DNA of 64,000 nucleotides, from NCBI GenBank assembly GCA_008711295.1, contig VUYV01000020.1, forward strand, positions 3,397,296-3,461,295, in the 5' to 3' direction. The stretch comes from Anarhynchus alexandrinus (taxonomy: Eukaryota > Chordata > Aves > Charadriiformes > Charadriidae). Position numbers and translations under genes: made by a program. Under the pieces are notes generated by a model, which ran no database searches, was not told the DNA's origin, and was given only the letters and a program-made list of their open reading frames with translations. Numbering within the stretch: position 1 is the first letter of the stretch; each line of letters begins with the position of its first letter. Below, in pieces: positions 63,840 through 64,000 of the stretch.

Positions 63840-63902
63840 TGATTTGTCACCCACCAATCAGGATCATTGGCCGGTTCTTCATCTGGGAAATGTTAAACAT
63901 GC
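63840..63902 (-). CDS. MOCS1: MOCS1 penultimate exon, MOCS1A C-terminus with Gly-Gly-stop and alternative donors
   Basis: After a TTTATTTCTAG acceptor (minus strand), GC completes a Gly codon. M-F-N-I-S-Q-M-K-N-R-P-M-I-L-I-G-G and TGA (63847-63849) follow, the invariant MOCS1A/MoaA tail. The terminal double glycine is required for MOCS1A activity in the family because it reaches the active site. The same bases contain a donor, G|GTGGGT at 63855/63854. Its use removes both glycines and the stop and joins ATT-G to the AG of the last exon, giving I-L-I-E-P-A-L, an MOCS1A-B fusion. A second donor, A|GTACGT at 63840/63839, retains the stop and makes the exon 15 nt longer, still in frame. This matches the alternatively spliced bicistronic design known for vertebrate MOCS1. 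Confidence 0.93.
63849..63855 (-). promoter_or_regulatory. MOCS1: Alternative 5' splice site overlapping the Gly-Gly codons
   Basis: On the minus strand, G|GTGGGT spans the two glycine codons and the first base of the stop. It is the only donor compatible with the phase of the last exon that also removes the stop codon. Use of this site yields the fusion mRNA, and use of the downstream GTACGT yields the bicistronic mRNA. Confidence 0.7.
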
Positions 63903-64000
63903 CTAGAAATAAAATAAGGAACACATAAAAATCCTAGCTTTTTAGGTTTTAAGTAAGTCATGCATCTGGTTTATATATTTAGTTTTCTGCTCTTCACAGT
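63903..64000 (-). other. MOCS1: MOCS1 intron, partial
   Basis: Sequence upstream (minus strand) of the penultimate exon. It has an A/T-rich stretch giving the TTATTTTATTTCTAG acceptor. Upstream exons encoding the radical-SAM part of MOCS1A lie beyond the right edge. Confidence 0.85.

Overview
The window is vertebrate nuclear DNA: short phase-consistent coding exons with GT-AG introns, long AT-rich introns, decayed MIR-type SINEs and no bacterial gene organisation. Low interspersed-repeat content and only old-looking repeats (MIR-like, one CR1/L3-like tail) suggest a sauropsid, most likely a bird, though turtle or crocodilian cannot be excluded. The species call is inference.

Two genes are recognisable, arranged tail to tail as DAAM2 and MOCS1 are in mammals. 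On the + strand, 759-38271 holds eleven constitutive-looking exons encoding the last 450 residues of the formin DAAM2: most of the FH2 actin-assembly domain and the C-terminal DAD autoinhibitory segment. The summed exon length is 1,353 nt including the stop, and every junction keeps frame. The 5' half of the gene lies left of the window. On the - strand, 58873-63902 holds the last two exons of MOCS1, the bicistronic molybdenum-cofactor gene: a short exon ending MOCS1A at its double glycine, and a large final exon carrying the whole MoaC-like MOCS1B domain.

Region by region: 1-38055 DAAM2 exons and introns; 38272 to about 44260 probable DAAM2 3' UTR; about 44260-56370 gene-poor intergenic DNA with CpG-rich patches; about 56370-58872 probable MOCS1 3' UTR (end uncertain); 58873-64000 MOCS1 exons and introns. 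The genes share no pathway: DAAM2 acts in Wnt/PCP-linked actin assembly, and MOCS1 makes cyclic pyranopterin monophosphate in mitochondria.

The most interesting observation is a likely undescribed 33-nt in-frame cassette exon at 3681-3713 in the FH2 lasso-knob linker of DAAM2. It has a strong donor and four TGC motifs packed against its acceptor, the hallmark of SRRM4-dependent neuronal microexons, and it resembles the linker microexon of the paralogue DAAM1. Second is the MOCS1A end, where the Gly-Gly-stop codons double as a 5' splice site, so one splice choice decides between a finished MOCS1A tail and an MOCS1A-B fusion. I see no mobile island, CRISPR array, tRNA, rRNA or novel multi-gene system.
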